Shown one piece after another: positions 1 through 8,536 of a stretch of 64,000 nt of DNA. Every line of letters starts with the position of its first letter. Within the stretch, counting starts at the first letter, position 1. The notes beneath the pieces are model-generated. The model was not told the origin of the DNA, did not search any database, and worked only from the letters and a program-made list of their open reading frames with translations. The translations under genes and the position numbers were made by a program. The stretch is from Stappia indica (GTDB lineage: Bacteria; Pseudomonadota; Alphaproteobacteria; Rhizobiales; Stappiaceae), in NCBI RefSeq assembly GCF_020177335.1, contig NZ_JAIVMG010000005.1, positions 219,410 through 283,409 on the forward strand. Reading direction: 5' to 3'.

Positions 1-1
1 C

Positions 2-1753
2 ATTGGCTCCCTGAGCGGCCTTGCCGGGACCAGTATCGAGCTTCAGGGCAACACGCTGACAGCTGGTGGCAATGGTGCCAACACCACGCTGGCGGGCACC
101 TTCACCGGCCCCGGCGGGTTTCACAAGACCGGCGCCGGCACGCTGACCCTGACCGGAGACAACTCCGGCTTCAACGGGACCACTGAAGTTTCTGGCGGCA
201 CGCTGATCGTCGGGGTTGGCGGCAGCGGCGCGCTGGGCGGCACGCTGGATGTTCTGAACGGCGGCGCGCTGGGCGGCTCGGGCACGGTGGGCACAGTCAC
301 CGTTGGCTCCGGGGGCATCTTGCGGCCGGGCAATTCCATCAGCACACAGAACGTGGCCGGCGACCTGACCTTTGAGAGCGGCTCGGCCTATGAGGTGGAG
401 GTCGACAGCGCCGGACACAGCGACCTGATCGCCGCGACCGGCCAGGTGACCATCAATGGCGGCACGGTCAATGTCCGTGCCGAAAACGGCCTGGATGACG
501 GATCGACCTACGATCCAAGCACCACCTACACCATCCTGACCGGGACCGGCGGTGTCACCGGCACCTTCGACACGGTGACGGACAACTTCGCCTTCCTCAA
601 CGCTTCGCTTTCCTATGATCCCAACGCCGTTCATCTCACCCTTGTGCGCAACGACACGGATTTCGCCAGCCTCGCCGACACGCCCAATCAGCGGCACGCG
701 GCCCAGGGCGCCGAAAGCCTCGACCCGACCAACGACCTCGTCAAGGCGATCGTCGGGCTGAGCACCACCGAAGCCCCCCGGGCCTTCGATGCCATCTCCG
801 GCGAAATCCACGCCTCGGCGAAGACCGGCTTCATCACCGACAGCCGCCTGATCCGCGACCTGGCCACCAACCGGGTGCGCGTTGCCTTCGAGGAGGCCGC
901 AGCCGCCGCGCCGGTCGGAACGGACCGCTCCACGCCAGTGGCGCTCTGGGGCGCCGGCTTCGGCTCCTGGAACAACATCTCCGGCAACGGCAACGCGGCC
1001 GGCAGCACGCACTCCAGCGGCGGCCTGCTCGTGGGCGCCGATGCGATGGCCGGAGACTGGCGCCTCGGCCTGATGGCCGGCTACAGTCACTCGTCTTTCC
1101 AGGTGGATGAACGCGCCTCCTCCGGCAGCAGCGACAACTTCCACCTCGGTTTTTACGGCGGGCGGCAATGGGGCGCGGTCGGCCTGAGCGCCGGTGTTGC
1201 CTACTCCTGGCATGACATCGGAACCACCCGCACCGTTGCCTTCAGCGGCTTCCGCGACACGCTTTCGGGCAAGTATCACGCAGGCACCGCGCAAGCCTTC
1301 GGTGAATTGGGCTACCGGGTCGAAACGAAAGCGGTGACCCTCGATCCATTCGTCAGCCTGGCGCATGTCAGCCATTCGACCGGCGGCTATACCGAAAAGG
1401 GCGGCGCGGCGGCGCTGGTGGCAGGGCGTCAGACCACCGATGTCACCTTCACCACGCTCGGCCTGCGTGCCAGACGGGATATTCGCCTTGGCGGCCTCAG
1501 CGGTGTGCTGCACGGCATGGGCGGCTGGCAGCACGCCTTCGGCGACATCACCCCCGACGCCACCCACGCGCTTGTCGGCGGCAGTGCCTTCACCGTGACC
1601 GGGGTTCCGCTCGCCACCGACGCGGCCATCATTGAGGCCGGGTTGAACCTTGGCCTTGAGGCCGGCGCCGTGCTGGGGCTGTCCTACAATGGGCAAATCG
1701 CCGGTGATGCGCAGAGCCACAGCCTCAACGCCAAGCTCGGCTTCGCGTTCTGA
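2..1753 (+). CDS. Autotransporter adhesin, C-terminal part (5' truncated by window edge)
   Basis: The reading frame is open from base 2 to a TGA at 1753, so about 583 residues are visible and the start lies outside the window. The first 100 residues are Gly/Thr/Leu-rich and contain a passenger-associated repeat of the type TGAGTLTLTGDNSGFNGTTE followed by SGGTL, which predicts a right-handed beta-helix. The last 280 or so residues (from about base 915) look like a type V secretion beta-barrel: a short W-G-x-G-F-G start, alternating hydrophobic strands rich in Tyr and Gly, and a terminal Phe (KLGFAF) as the outer-membrane sorting signal. The protein should insert in the outer membrane and expose the passenger. 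An ATG at 287 is internal to this frame and is not the real start. The ligand of the passenger cannot be told from this part. Confidence 0.9.
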   Translation: MGSLSGLAGTSIELQGNTLTAGGNGANTTLAGTFTGPGGFHKTGAGTLTLTGDNSGFNGTTEVSGGTLIVGVGGSGALGGTLDVLNGGALGGSGTVGTVTVGSGGILRPGNSISTQNVAGDLTFESGSAYEVEVDSAGHSDLIAATGQVTINGGTVNVRAENGLDDGSTYDPSTTYTILTGTGGVTGTFDTVTDNFAFLNASLSYDPNAVHLTLVRNDTDFASLADTPNQRHAAQGAESLDPTNDLVKAIVGLSTTEAPRAFDAISGEIHASAKTGFITDSRLIRDLATNRVRVAFEEAAAAAPVGTDRSTPVALWGAGFGSWNNISGNGNAAGSTHSSGGLLVGADAMAGDWRLGLMAGYSHSSFQVDERASSGSSDNFHLGFYGGRQWGAVGLSAGVAYSWHDIGTTRTVAFSGFRDTLSGKYHAGTAQAFGELGYRVETKAVTLDPFVSLAHVSHSTGGYTEKGGAAALVAGRQTTDVTFTTLGLRARRDIRLGGLSGVLHGMGGWQHAFGDITPDATHALVGGSAFTVTGVPLATDAAIIEAGLNLGLEAGAVLGLSYNGQIAGDAQSHSLNAKLGFAF

Positions 1754-1775
1754 TCCAGCGCCAAACAGATGATGT

Positions 1776-1822
1776 CGGCTTTCAGGATATCGGGGGGCGT
1801 CCCGGCCTTGTCCTGAAAGCCG
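1776..1822. terminator. Perfect inverted repeat between convergent genes, probable bidirectional terminator
   Basis: CGGCTTTCAGGA at 1776-1787 and TCCTGAAAGCCG at 1811-1822 form a 12-bp perfect stem with a 23-base loop. It sits between the stop of the autotransporter (1753) and the stop of the leftward kinase-like gene (1827), the usual place for a terminator serving both strands. No T-run follows, so intrinsic termination is inferred from position and structure only. Confidence 0.5.
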
Positions 1823-1826
1823 GCCT

Positions 1827-3119
1827 TCACCGCCCGCCCTCCTCCTTCCAGCCAGAAGCGGCCCGGTCGATCAGGGCATCGACCTCCGCCTTCAGGGTTT
1901 CACCCGCTGCTGCCGCCGATTGCGCCTTTTGCGCCAGCCGGTCGGCCACGAGCGCGGTGCCCCGCACCTCTCCCCTTTCGGGATGCTGTCTCCATCCCCA
2001 GCAATCTCCCACCGGCACAAGCCCCGGGTCAGGCTGCGGAAAGCCTGCGTCCTCCGGCCAGAGCACCCCGCCGAAAGCTCCCGGCCAATTCGCCACCGTG
2101 CTGACCAGCGGCCGCTCGAACCGTTTGCGGGTCTTGAAATGGCCGAAGTCAACCACTTCCAGGCCGCTGCTGCGTCCCGACCGGGCGATCTGAATGTTCA
2201 CCCCCTCCACCTCAATGGGAAACCGGCGTCCCTCGAAACCGGCGAGCAGCGCCTCCGGTACCCGCGCCGGCGCCTTCAGACCCGGGCAGTCGCTCAGCCA
2301 GACACCGTCGGGCTTCCTGTCGAGGCGGATCGGGTCATCCGCCGAGCTGGTCAGGCCGAAGCGGCGCAGCATCAGCTCCACGCTCAGACAAGCGCGCTGC
2401 TCCTCCGAGCGGGCAATCGGCAGATCCGAGACCCAGGAGCGCAGATGCCCACGCCGCACGCAGACCGCCGCCGGCAAGCGTGCGCCGGTTTCGTCCAGGA
2501 TTGCAAAGCCAAGATCGATGATCGCGTAGATCGGCAGGCTGGCGCAGGGCGCCTCGCAGTGGTGGAACACCGCGCCGACAAGGCGCGACCACAGATACTC
2601 CTCAAAGGCCTCGGACAGGCTCATCAACCCGTTGGAATAGGCGCGCCGCTGCGGCGTGCAGCCGGGCCCCACGCCGACACCCTTGATATCGAGCCACACC
2701 TTGTCCGGGCGTGGCTCGACCACGCTCGCACCCGCCAGATGTGGCAGGTTCGACCGCGCCCAGCCGGGCACCGGATCGTCGACAAGGCGAAAGCAGGCGC
2801 GGCCATAGCGCGGCGGCCGGAACCCCTCAAGCTTCCGGTCGCCGACGGGGATGGCAGCGTTCACCGTGTCATGGGAAAGCTGCTCTTGCGAGACGATCGC
2901 GGCTTCCTGCAACAGCCAAGCGCGCATTGCCGCGACAAAGCCGGCGCGGACCTTTGGCGTCAGCCTTGCCAAATCCACATCCAGATCCATGGCCAGAGCC
3001 GGCGCGTCGAACAGCACGACGCGCCCCGTTTCCACGGCCCGGAACCGCTCGCTCAAGGATGGCGCGCGGTCCGGCGAGGGGGGATCGGGACTGGGCGAGG
3101 CAAGCGATGCGGTCGTCAA
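1827..3119 (-). CDS. Kinase/SelO-like protein of unknown function
   Basis: A 430-residue protein that I do not recognise as a named family. Several points recall the protein-kinase/SelO fold: VWLDIKG with Lys146 like the beta-3 lysine, SLSEAFEEY with Glu170/173/174 like the alpha-C glutamate, GVNIQI with Asn308 like the catalytic-loop Asn, and VVDFGHF with a literal DFG at 324-326. The usual catalytic-loop Asp is not seen (Glu304 stands at about that spot), so it could be a pseudokinase or a SelO-like adenylyltransferase. It starts with TTG at 3119, overlapping the TGA of the upstream gene by 4 bases, which indicates translational coupling. In-frame ATG codons further in (for example Met44) are possible starts. 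It is transcribed away from the carbamoyltransferase operon and may serve it. The fold assignment is an inference. Confidence 0.6.
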   Translation of the reverse strand: MTTASLASPSPDPPSPDRAPSLSERFRAVETGRVVLFDAPALAMDLDVDLARLTPKVRAGFVAAMRAWLLQEAAIVSQEQLSHDTVNAAIPVGDRKLEGFRPPRYGRACFRLVDDPVPGWARSNLPHLAGASVVEPRPDKVWLDIKGVGVGPGCTPQRRAYSNGLMSLSEAFEEYLWSRLVGAVFHHCEAPCASLPIYAIIDLGFAILDETGARLPAAVCVRRGHLRSWVSDLPIARSEEQRACLSVELMLRRFGLTSSADDPIRLDRKPDGVWLSDCPGLKAPARVPEALLAGFEGRRFPIEVEGVNIQIARSGRSSGLEVVDFGHFKTRKRFERPLVSTVANWPGAFGGVLWPEDAGFPQPDPGLVPVGDCWGWRQHPERGEVRGTALVADRLAQKAQSAAAAGETLKAEVDALIDRAASGWKEEGGR

Positions 3120-3688
3120 CGGCCTTCGACGCTATCCGCCATCAGCTCGGCATAGCTCGACACCTGTTCAAGGGTCCTGGCCAGTTCGGCGCCCGCAGCG
3201 GGGAGCGTCTCGAACGACTGCGCCAGTGCGCCCAGCGCATGGGCCGCGCCCTCGATATTCTCGGCGATCTGCGGTGCCCCCTCAAGCGTTGGGGCCATCG
3301 GTTCGGCGGAAAGCGCAAGATCCCTCAGGGCATTGGCAATCGGGCCGGATTCAACCGAATGCAGGATGCCTTCCATATTCTCCATCAAGGCCTCCGCCGA
3401 ACGGACAGCCCCGACGGAGGGCACCGGCCCGGTTTCCAACCCCGCCATCTGCCCCGGAGCGGTTTCAAGGCCCAGCGCCGCCGGATCGGTTTCCACACCA
3501 GTAAGCACAGCCGGCTCGGCTTCCAGATTGGCCATCCCGGGCATGGCCTCGATCCCGGCTGGCACCGATTTCGCGTTGGCTTCGACGCCGTTCGCAATGG
3601 CCGACAAAGCCTCGATCGCCTGCGGCAGCTTGTCGACCAGATCATCGGCCAACCGGCGGGCCCGCTCGTATTCGCTCGCTCCGGACAT
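3116..3688 (-). CDS. Acidic, repeat-containing hypothetical protein
   Basis: 190 residues if started at the ATG at 3688, which has a clear GGAGG (about 3694-3698) upstream. An adjacent ATG at 3691 and a further one at 3724 are weaker choices. The N-terminus is helical (YERARRLADDLVDKLPQAIE). The middle (residues about 40-95) holds imperfect units of 9-10 residues with a pattern of hydrophobic-E-x-x-P or G-x-E-T-x-P (GIEAMPG, NLEAEPA, GVETDPA, GLETAPG, GLETGPV). The C-terminal half continues as amphipathic Ala/Glu/Leu helices with the same LSAEPM/TLEGAP rhythm. There is no signal peptide, Cys cluster or membrane span. The gene overlaps the kinase-like gene by 4 bases, so the two probably work together. 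It could be a scaffold, a phasin-like protein or a modification substrate; none of these can be shown from sequence. Confidence 0.6.
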   Translation of the reverse strand: MSGASEYERARRLADDLVDKLPQAIEALSAIANGVEANAKSVPAGIEAMPGMANLEAEPAVLTGVETDPAALGLETAPGQMAGLETGPVPSVGAVRSAEALMENMEGILHSVESGPIANALRDLALSAEPMAPTLEGAPQIAENIEGAAHALGALAQSFETLPAAGAELARTLEQVSSYAELMADSVEGR

Positions 3689-3837
3689 CATTACCTCCAC
3701 ACACAACCAAAACGATACGCGCAATCAAGAAACAACTCACTCTGAAAGTCAATCTCATCTGCCCAAGGGGCAGCAGAGCGCCGGAAACGGATCGCCCTAG
3801 CGTCTCACCAACTCAATCAAAAAGAGATTTTCCGAAC

Positions 3838-3865
3838 TTGAACAACCAAAAACCCTTGATAGTAT
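3838..3865 (+). promoter_or_regulatory. Candidate sigma-70 promoter of the carbamoyltransferase operon
   Basis: TTGAAC (3838-3843), a 16-base spacer, and TAGTAT (3860-3865) lie 32 bases before the GTG start at 3898. The surrounding 3725-3897 stretch separates two divergent transcripts and is visibly AT-richer than the genes. The match is imperfect and was made by eye. Confidence 0.4.
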
Positions 3866-3897
3866 TGCGTGCATAGTGTCCCAGACGAGGATCCAAG

Positions 3898-5583
3898 GTG
3901 GCGGCAGGACGGACGGGCTGGATTGCGGGGGTAAACCATGGTGCCCACGATGCGTCCGCAGTGCTGCTTCACGAGGGCCGGCTGGTCGTCTGGGTCGAGC
4001 AGGAACGGCTCTCCCGCACCAAACACGCGATCGACGAGCCGCCTGCGGAGGCGCTGCGGGCCTGTCTGGAGTTTGCCGGCATCGGCCCGGCGGATCTCGA
4101 CTGCATTGCCCTAGGGTCGGATCACGACGCGCTCGCACGCTGGCTCTGCCTTGACGCAGAGCAAAGGCGAAAGGTGCTGCCCTTCGACCGGCCCGAGCGC
4201 ATTCTCCCCGCCGATCTTCTTGACGGCGGCGCACCTCCTCCGATGGTCTCCGTCCGACATCATCTCGCCCATGCGGCCAGCGCCTTTTACCCGAGCGGCT
4301 TCGACCGGGCGGCGGGGCTGGTGATGGATGCGATGGGCGAAGACGCCTCGACCAGCCTTGCCGTCTGTCAGAACAAGGAGCTCTCGCTGCCCGTGTCCTA
4401 CGGTGTCGAGGAGTCCCTCGGGTTCTTTTATGAAGCCGCCGCGCTCTATGCCGGCTTCTCCCGCCTCCAGACCGGCAAGCTGATGGGGCTTGCCTCCTAC
4501 GGCACCCCCGGCCAGCCGATGCCGCTTGAGGCCGACCGCAACCAGAGCGGCCGGCTCTGGACCCTGCGGCACAATGCGCGAACGCCCGGGCGGACCGGCA
4601 TCAACAACCGGGAAGAAGACCTTCTGGCGTTCTTCGGCGAGCAATCGTTTCCGCATTGCCGGCGGGAGACGGCAGAGGTAATGGCGTATCAGGACTTCGC
4701 CGCCTCCGCCCAGGCCGCCCTTGAAGACGCCATCCTGACGCTCGCCGAACGGGCTGTCAGCCTGGCGGGATCGCGCGATCTGACGCTGTCCGGCGGCGTG
4801 GCGCTGAATTGCTCGGCCAATGGCGTCCTGTCCCGCTCCGGCCTTTGCGACAGGCTCTTCGTGCAGCCGGCTTCAACAGATTCCGGCGTTGCCTATGGGG
4901 CAGCGCTGGTCAAGGCACGGGAGCTCTACGGCACCGCCTTCCAGCCCGGCGAGATGCGTGACGCCTATTGGGGGCTTGAGAGCACGCGCACGGAAATCCG
5001 CGCCGCGCTCGACACCTCCGGCCTGCCCTACCGGGAACTGGCCGCACCCGCCCTGTGCGAGGCAGCCGCAGACGTAATCGCCCGCGATGGCATCCTTGCT
5101 TGGCATCAGGGACGGGCGGAAATCGGCCCGCGTTCGCTCGGCGCACGCAGTCTTCTGGGCAACCCGGCGCGGCGCGCGACCCTTGCCCGCATCAACCGGA
5201 TCAAGCAGCGCGAGGTCTGGCGGCCGCTGGCGCCGAGCGTTCTGGACACGCACTTCAGCAGCTATTTCGACGGAACGCCCAACCCGTTCATGATCGTGTC
5301 CGCGCTGGTCAGACCGGAGATGCGCCGTCGCATTCCCGCCGTCACCCATGTGGATGGCACCGCCCGGCCGCAGTTGGTCACGCGCAGCGCCAATCCCCGC
5401 TTTCACGACCTTCTGACCCATCTTCATCGCAAGACCGGCACGCCCATCGCGATCAACACCTCGCTCAACGGCCCGGAGGAGCCGATCTGCCTCCGTCCGG
5501 CGGAAACGATCCGCCTGTTTCAGTCCACCGAGATCGATGCGCTGGCGCTGGGAGATTTCCTTGTCGAGAAGCCCCATGGCTGA
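3898..5583 (+). CDS. Carbamoyltransferase, NodU/TobZ/CmcH family (first of three)
   Basis: 561 residues. The family transfers a carbamoyl group from carbamoyl phosphate to a hydroxyl by way of carbamoyl-adenylate, using an N-terminal Kae1-like domain and a C-terminal YrdC-like domain. Visible motifs in order are GVNHGAHDAS (11-20), EQERLSRTKHA (34-44), HHLAH with metal-type His121 and His125, VMDAMGED (Asp144), LSGGVALNCSANG, DSGVAYGAAL, EIGPRSLGARS, KQREVWRPLAPS, THVDGTARPQ and NTSLNGPEEP. All the expected blocks are present, so the enzyme should be active. The GTG start at 3898 has GAGG nine bases upstream. It is the first gene of a tight operon, and the glycosyltransferase start overlaps its stop. 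The acceptor alcohol is unknown. Confidence 0.9.
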   Translation: MAAGRTGWIAGVNHGAHDASAVLLHEGRLVVWVEQERLSRTKHAIDEPPAEALRACLEFAGIGPADLDCIALGSDHDALARWLCLDAEQRRKVLPFDRPERILPADLLDGGAPPPMVSVRHHLAHAASAFYPSGFDRAAGLVMDAMGEDASTSLAVCQNKELSLPVSYGVEESLGFFYEAAALYAGFSRLQTGKLMGLASYGTPGQPMPLEADRNQSGRLWTLRHNARTPGRTGINNREEDLLAFFGEQSFPHCRRETAEVMAYQDFAASAQAALEDAILTLAERAVSLAGSRDLTLSGGVALNCSANGVLSRSGLCDRLFVQPASTDSGVAYGAALVKARELYGTAFQPGEMRDAYWGLESTRTEIRAALDTSGLPYRELAAPALCEAAADVIARDGILAWHQGRAEIGPRSLGARSLLGNPARRATLARINRIKQREVWRPLAPSVLDTHFSSYFDGTPNPFMIVSALVRPEMRRRIPAVTHVDGTARPQLVTRSANPRFHDLLTHLHRKTGTPIAINTSLNGPEEPICLRPAETIRLFQSTEIDALALGDFLVEKPHG

Positions 5584-6880
5584 AATCCGGTTTCCGTTCT
5601 GCCGCTCAAGAGCCGTCTTTCGGCGCGGCGCTGATCCGCGGCCGGGCAGACCCGCCATGCTCTACCTCACCAACAAGCTGCGGCGGTATCCGGATTCCGG
5701 CGGCGCCCGGCGGGAGCATGAGTTGCTGCGCCGCCTGACCGGCCGGTTCGACATCCACTATGTCGCCTTCACGCCGGACTTTCCGGAAGAGGCCGGCGCG
5801 GTCGAGGCGCCGCCGCTGGCCTTTGCCTCCACCACGGTGGTTGCCGCCGGCGATGCCGCCCCCCCTGCCGCCGGCCCTTCCCTGCCCGAGCGCATCAGTG
5901 CCCATGCAGCCCCGATCGGGCGGGAGGTGATCGCCTGGCTGGCCCGCAGCTTCGCCCCCGGCTTGGTGCATTGCGAAGGCTACTTCCTGATGCAGCACCT
6001 TCCGGAGAACCTTGGCCTGCCCATTGTTCTGCAAGAGGAAAACATCGAGTTCGAGCTCGACCGCGACCGGACCCGGGTTCAGGGCGAGGAGCGGAGCGCC
6101 GCCGCGGTGCATTCCCTCGCGGAGGAGATCGAGGTTGCCTGCTGGCGCCGGGCCGCCGCGTGCATCGCGGTTACCCGCGAGGATGCGGATATCCTGCGGG
6201 CACGGGCACCCAAAGTGCCGACGGTCTGTCTGGTCAATGGCGGTGAAGCCGCGCCGCAGCCGCTGGCGGCGCCGGAAAGCGGCCGGGCGCTCTATGTCGC
6301 CAATTTCAAATGGGCGCCCAGCCGCGATGCCTGCAGCTACCTGCTGCGGGACATCTGGCCCCGTGTCAGGCAGTTGAACCCGGAGGCCGAGCTTCTCCTT
6401 GCCGGGGCAGAGATGGACGACGGGCTGAGGCGCCAGGCCGCACTTGCCGAAGGGGTGGAGATCGAAAGCCCCTTCGACACGTTTTCCGAAGTGGCCGCCC
6501 GCTGCGCCCTCCTCGTCAGCCCGCTGCGGTTCGGCGGCGGCCACAAGATGAAGATCGTCGAAGCCCTGTGCGCCGGATTGCCGATCGTGGCAACGCCGCT
6601 TTCCCTGCGCGGCTTCGGCGAGGAGGTCCGGCGGACGGTGGCGGCGACCGCCAACCCCACCGCCTTTGCCGCCCTCACCGCCGCGCTTCTCACCTCGCCC
6701 GAGGTTTGCCGCAACATGGCCCGCGCCTCCCTCCTTGCTGCCCGCGAACTGCCCGGCTGGGACCAGGTGACCGACGGGCTGGCGGAGGTCTGGCTTGGCG
6801 CGCTCACACCCGGCCTTGCGGCGGCCACGGCGGCTTCTTCTTCGCCCGCACCGCATCCGGCCGTGCAATCAGGGGACTGA
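5576..6880 (+). CDS. Glycosyltransferase family 4 (GT-B fold)
   Basis: About 434 residues from the ATG at 5576, which overlaps the preceding stop by 8 bases; an ATG at 5657 (MLYLTNKLRRYPDSGG) is a good alternative that begins exactly at the first beta-strand. The protein shows the two-domain GT-B pattern: an N-terminal acceptor domain with SGGARREHELL, then CIAVTREDAD, a second Rossmann domain beginning ALYVANFKWAPSRDA, and the nucleotide-sugar block SPLRFGGGHKMKIVEALCAG followed by LPIVATPLSLRG. It resembles PEP-CTERM/exosortase-associated sugar transferases (Stp1 type). No membrane span is seen, so it is cytoplasmic or peripheral. Position between two carbamoyltransferases suggests that the operon makes a glycosylated, carbamoylated product. 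Confidence 0.85.
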   Translation: MAEIRFPFCRSRAVFRRGADPRPGRPAMLYLTNKLRRYPDSGGARREHELLRRLTGRFDIHYVAFTPDFPEEAGAVEAPPLAFASTTVVAAGDAAPPAAGPSLPERISAHAAPIGREVIAWLARSFAPGLVHCEGYFLMQHLPENLGLPIVLQEENIEFELDRDRTRVQGEERSAAAVHSLAEEIEVACWRRAAACIAVTREDADILRARAPKVPTVCLVNGGEAAPQPLAAPESGRALYVANFKWAPSRDACSYLLRDIWPRVRQLNPEAELLLAGAEMDDGLRRQAALAEGVEIESPFDTFSEVAARCALLVSPLRFGGGHKMKIVEALCAGLPIVATPLSLRGFGEEVRRTVAATANPTAFAALTAALLTSPEVCRNMARASLLAARELPGWDQVTDGLAEVWLGALTPGLAAATAASSSPAPHPAVQSGD

Positions 6881-6886
6881 CAGGCA

Positions 6887-8536
6887 ATGTATATTCTCGG
6901 CCTCAATGCGCCTCCCCTTGGCTGGCACGACCCGAGCGCGGCGCTGATCGACGCCGACGGCACCGTGCTGGCGCTGGTAGAGGAAGAACGGGTCTCGCGC
7001 CGCAAGCACGGCCTGCACCAGTACCCCACAGGGGCCATCAAGGCCTGCCTCGACATCGCCGGGATCGGAGTGGAGGAGATCGCCACGGTCGCCATCGGCT
7101 GGGACCTGCCACGGCAATGGCCAAGGCGCGACCGGGATGCGCTCGATCCGCCGCTGCCCGGCCGGCTCTGGAGTTTCGACGACTGGGCCGCCTATCTCGA
7201 TGCCTGCCTGGGCACGAGTTGCCGCAACCGGCCGGACCTCGTGTTCGTGCCGCATCACACCGCCCATGCGCTCAGCACGTTTCACGGCTCGGGTTGGCCC
7301 TCCGCCGCCATTCTCATCGTCGATGGCAATGGCGACGACGAGGCCATCTCGGTCTACCACGCCAAGCGCGGCGCCTTTCCGGTGCGCAAGGCCCGGCTGC
7401 CGTTCAGCCATTCCATCGGCACCATGTACGATACGGTGAGCAACTGGATCGGCCTCAGCTTCCTGGAGGCGGGCAAGACCATGGGACTTGCCGCCTATGG
7501 CCGCGGTACTGAGGCCGCCGGCGAGATGTTCCGCATCCGCGAGGACGGCATCGCCCCGCCCTTCGACCTGCCGCGCGACAGCGAATACGATGCGGTGGTG
7601 GCCGAATGGAACCGGCATTTCGAACGTTCGGGCTTTCGCAAATCCTCCAGACCGGTGGCGGAGCTTCACACCTGCGCGGATGCGGTGTCGCTGTCATGGG
7701 CGGCGCAGTCCGGGCTTGAGACGCTGATGGGGCAACTGGTGGACTGGGCGCGCGAACTGACCGGGGAGACCCGCCTGTGCCTTGCCGGCGGGGTGGCGCT
7801 GAACTGTTCCGCCAACGGGCTGCTGCCCGAGCCGGTCTATGTGCCGCCGGTGCCGCATGACGCTGGTGTCGCCCTTGGCGCGGCGTGGTTCGTGGCCCCG
7901 CCAAGGATCGCCGCGCCGCTTTCTCCTTACCTTGGGCGCGGCGCCAGCGAGGCGGAGATCCACCGCGCGATCCGCGCCAGCGGCCTGTCACGCACGCCGT
8001 TCGAGGCCGCACGCCTTGCCGGGGAGTTGGCGGAGGGGCGCATCGGCGCGCTCTTCACCGGTCGGTCCGAAGCCGGCCCCCGCGCGCTCTGCCACCGCTC
8101 GATCCTCGCCCGCCCCCATAGCGCCGAGGCGCGCGATACGGTCAACAGCCGCAAGTCCCGCGAATTGTGGCGGCCGCTCAGCCCGGTCGCCCTTGCCGGC
8201 CATTGCAACGCCTATTGGCAGGATGCGCCAAACCTTCATCGCTACATGGTGGGCGCGGCCACGGTCAGCGAAACCTGCCGGCAGGTGGCGCCGGGCGTCG
8301 TTCACGTGGATGGCACCGCGCGGCCGCAGCGGGTGGAGGACGACGGCGAACCGGTCGCCCGGATCCTGCGGGCGATGGAGGGCGCCGGCGCTCCCGGGCT
8401 TCTCATCAACACCTCGTTCAACCGGCGCGGCGAACCGATCGTCGACGATCCGCTGACAGCGATAGACGCCTTCCGCGCCATGCGGCTCGATTTTCTGGTC
8501 TTCGACGACAAATGGGTGGTGCATGATCATGGATGA
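6887..8536 (+). CDS. Carbamoyltransferase, NodU/TobZ family (second of three)
   Basis: 549 residues starting with MYILGLNAPPLGWHDPSAAL at the ATG at 6887, six bases after the glycosyltransferase stop. It has EEERVSRRKHG, HHTAH (His123, His127), LIVDGNGDDE (Asp146), LAGGVALNCSANG, HDAGVALGAAW, RSEAGPRALCHRS, SRELWRPLSPVAL, VHVDGTARPQ and NTSFNRRGEP. The spacing between the LNCSANG block and the YVPP block is shorter than in the first copy, and GPRALCHRS replaces the usual GPRALGARS. It is clearly diverged from its neighbours and so probably acts on a different hydroxyl or a different intermediate. The PhyH gene starts 14 bases before its stop. Confidence 0.9.
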   Translation: MYILGLNAPPLGWHDPSAALIDADGTVLALVEEERVSRRKHGLHQYPTGAIKACLDIAGIGVEEIATVAIGWDLPRQWPRRDRDALDPPLPGRLWSFDDWAAYLDACLGTSCRNRPDLVFVPHHTAHALSTFHGSGWPSAAILIVDGNGDDEAISVYHAKRGAFPVRKARLPFSHSIGTMYDTVSNWIGLSFLEAGKTMGLAAYGRGTEAAGEMFRIREDGIAPPFDLPRDSEYDAVVAEWNRHFERSGFRKSSRPVAELHTCADAVSLSWAAQSGLETLMGQLVDWARELTGETRLCLAGGVALNCSANGLLPEPVYVPPVPHDAGVALGAAWFVAPPRIAAPLSPYLGRGASEAEIHRAIRASGLSRTPFEAARLAGELAEGRIGALFTGRSEAGPRALCHRSILARPHSAEARDTVNSRKSRELWRPLSPVALAGHCNAYWQDAPNLHRYMVGAATVSETCRQVAPGVVHVDGTARPQRVEDDGEPVARILRAMEGAGAPGLLINTSFNRRGEPIVDDPLTAIDAFRAMRLDFLVFDDKWVVHDHG

